From positions 1 to 6,388 of the forward strand of contig JAICEH010000122.1 in assembly GCA_025924275.1 (NCBI GenBank): 6,388 nt of DNA, written 5' to 3'. The DNA comes from Gemmatimonadales bacterium (GTDB lineage: Bacteria; Gemmatimonadota; Gemmatimonadetes; Gemmatimonadales; GWC2-71-9). The position numbers were made by a program, and so were the translations under genes. Shown piece by piece: positions 5,083 through 6,388 of the stretch (positions are counted from its first letter, which is position 1; the number at the start of each line of letters is the position of its first letter). The notes under the pieces were generated by a model. The model saw only the letters and a list, made by a program, of their open reading frames with translations, was not told the origin of the DNA and made no database searches.

Positions 5083-6388
5083 GTGACCGCCTCCACGCCA
5101 TCCCCGGCCCGGGCGCCGCAGGCGGCCTCGATGCATCGCCTCGGCCGCGACGCCCTGGTCTACGCCGGCGGCACCCTCCTGGCCCGCCTGGTGTCGTTCG
5201 TGATGCTCCCGGTCTACACCCGGTACCTCACGCCGGCGGACTACGGCATCCTGCAGCTGCTCGACCTGGCGCTCGACATCGCGGCGATCGTGGTGAGCGC
5301 CGGCGCCATCGCCGGGGTGATGCGGTTCTACTTCCGCACCGAGGACGAGGCGCGCCGGAAGGTCCTGCTCTCCACCGCGTTCCTGGTCCAGGTCGGGCTC
5401 AACCTGATCGGCGCCGCCGTGATCTTCGCGATGGCGCCGCTCCTCTGGCGCCTCCTGCTGGACGGCGCCGGGTCGCCCTGGTACGTCCGGATCGCCGCGG
5501 CGAACTTCACGCTCGGCGTGGTGGCGACGGTCCCGCTGCTCCTCCTCCAGATCCGACAGCAGGCCGGCCGATTCGTGACCCTCACGGTCATCCGGCTCTT
5601 CCTCCAGCTCTCCCTCAACATCGTCTTCGTCGTGGGGCTCCGCGCCGGTCCGCTGGGCGTGCTGCTCAGCACCTTCATCAGCCACCTGGCCTTCGGCGGC
5701 GCCCTCGGCTTCTGGCTGCTGCGGCAGACCGGCCTGCACTTCGACCGCGCGATCTTCCGGGACCTCCGGCGCTATGGCCTGCCGTACCAGGTCGAGCGGG
5801 TCGGGACCTTCATCATCACCTTCGGCGACCGCTTCTTCCTCAAGGCCTTCCACGGCCTGTCCGCGGTGGGCCTCTACGGCGTCGCCTACCAGTTCGGCTT
5901 CCTCCTCACCGGGACGCTCGCGACCCCGCTCTACCGGGCCTGGAACCCGCAGCGCCACCAGCTGATCCACCTCCCGCAGGGCGAACGGGACGCGCACTAC
6001 AACCGGAGCTTCCGGCTCCTGAGCCTCCTGCTGGTCTCGGGTGCGACGGCCGTGGCGCTGGGCATCACCCCGATGCTCGGCGTGATGGTGACCGCCGAGT
6101 TCCGGCCGGCGGCCGCCTACGTGCCGGTCATCCTCCTCGCCTCCATCTTCCACGCCTGGATCAGCGCGGTCGGGTTCGGCATCCAGGTCTCGGAGCAGAC
6201 CCGGTACGCCGCCCGGGCCACCTACCTCGCCACGGCGGTCATCCTGGTGGCGTACGTCGTCCTGATCCCGCCATTCGGTGCGATGGGAGCGGCCGCGGCC
6301 ACGCTCATCGGCACCTTCACCCGCTTCACCGCGATGCTGCGGGCGAGCCAGCGGCTCTGGCCGGTCCGGTACGACTGGCGCCCCCACA
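5083..6388 (+). CDS. polysaccharide flippase, Wzx/MATE-like (3' end outside window)
   Basis: Probably flips lipid-linked oligosaccharides across the inner membrane (MOP superfamily, Polysacc_synt type). The 435 codons visible stay open to the right edge; full-length members have about 420-500 residues, so little is missing. Hydrophobic segments lie near residues 24-45, 54-80, 94-122, 135-157, 165-186, 190-213, 235-256, 262-283 and four more before the end, fitting a 12-14-helix protein. Typical signatures are ARLVSFVMLPVYTRYLTPADYG (34-55), with its conserved loop between helices 1 and 2, and GDRFFLKAF...VGLYGVAYQF (248-271). The start is uncertain: GTG at 5083 adds a low-complexity Ala/Pro/Ser tail of 16 residues without a ribosome site, while ATG at 5131 (residue 17) has a weak AGGCGG five bases upstream. 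It points away from the minus-strand operon, in the same direction as the glycosyltransferase at the left edge. Confidence 0.92.
   Translation, partial: MTASTPSPARAPQAASMHRLGRDALVYAGGTLLARLVSFVMLPVYTRYLTPADYGILQLLDLALDIAAIVVSAGAIAGVMRFYFRTEDEARRKVLLSTAFLVQVGLNLIGAAVIFAMAPLLWRLLLDGAGSPWYVRIAAANFTLGVVATVPLLLLQIRQQAGRFVTLTVIRLFLQLSLNIVFVVGLRAGPLGVLLSTFISHLAFGGALGFWLLRQTGLHFDRAIFRDLRRYGLPYQVERVGTFIITFGDRFFLKAFHGLSAVGLYGVAYQFGFLLTGTLATPLYRAWNPQRHQLIHLPQGERDAHYNRSFRLLSLLLVSGATAVALGITPMLGVMVTAEFRPAAAYVPVILLASIFHAWISAVGFGIQVSEQTRYAARATYLATAVILVAYVVLIPPFGAMGAAAATLIGTFTRFTAMLRASQRLWPVRYDWRPH

Noticed and set aside
3837..5096. An upstream extension of the acyltransferase frame that would make a 772-residue protein.
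   Set aside because: It overlaps the whole ATP-grasp gene in another frame with low-complexity sequence. The ATG at 3836 starts exactly where the conserved GNAT-like domain begins.
5035..6387. A 450-codon open frame on the minus strand opposite the flippase.
   Set aside because: Its translation is low-complexity Glu/Arg/Asp/Gly with no recognisable domain. The plus strand encodes a clear multi-spanning flippase. High third-position G+C creates such antisense frames.

Overview
The window is very G+C-rich (about three quarters G+C by eye) with tightly packed protein genes and nearly all codons ending in G or C. This suggests a high-GC soil or sediment bacterium. Gemmatimonadota, Myxococcota, Actinomycetota and similar groups all fit, and nothing here decides between them. 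The gene content marks it as part of a locus for an extracellular or cell-surface polysaccharide.

Layout: (1) positions 1-1065, plus strand, the C-terminal part of a GT-B fold (GT4-like) glycosyltransferase whose beginning lies left of the window. (2) Positions 1075-5035, minus strand, a three-gene operon read right to left: an ATP-grasp carboxylate-amine ligase-like protein (3833-5035), a FemAB/BioF2-type GNAT acyltransferase (2778-3836) and a thiamine-diphosphate enzyme of the acetolactate-synthase superfamily (1075-2781). Adjacent genes overlap by 4 bases (ATGA, then GTGA), so translation is probably coupled. (3) Positions 5083-6388, plus strand, a multi-spanning Wzx-type flippase that runs off the right edge. 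The operon converges on the glycosyltransferase with only 9 bases between stop codons. It diverges from the flippase across 47 bases, or 95 if the flippase starts at its internal ATG.

The likely joint role, by inference, is as follows. The glycosyltransferase and flippase build and export a lipid-linked glycan. The three minus-strand genes look like a tailoring module: 2-keto-acid chemistry by the ThDP enzyme, ATP-driven amide or ester formation by the ATP-grasp enzyme, and acyl or aminoacyl transfer by the FemAB-like enzyme. The substrates cannot be read from sequence.

The points most worth a second look are this three-gene combination, the ThDP enzyme's departures from true acetolactate synthase, and a nine-codon island of AT-rich codons at a domain junction of that enzyme. 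No RNA genes, CRISPR arrays, insertion sequences or attachment sites were seen, and no stretch over 300 bases lacks a gene.
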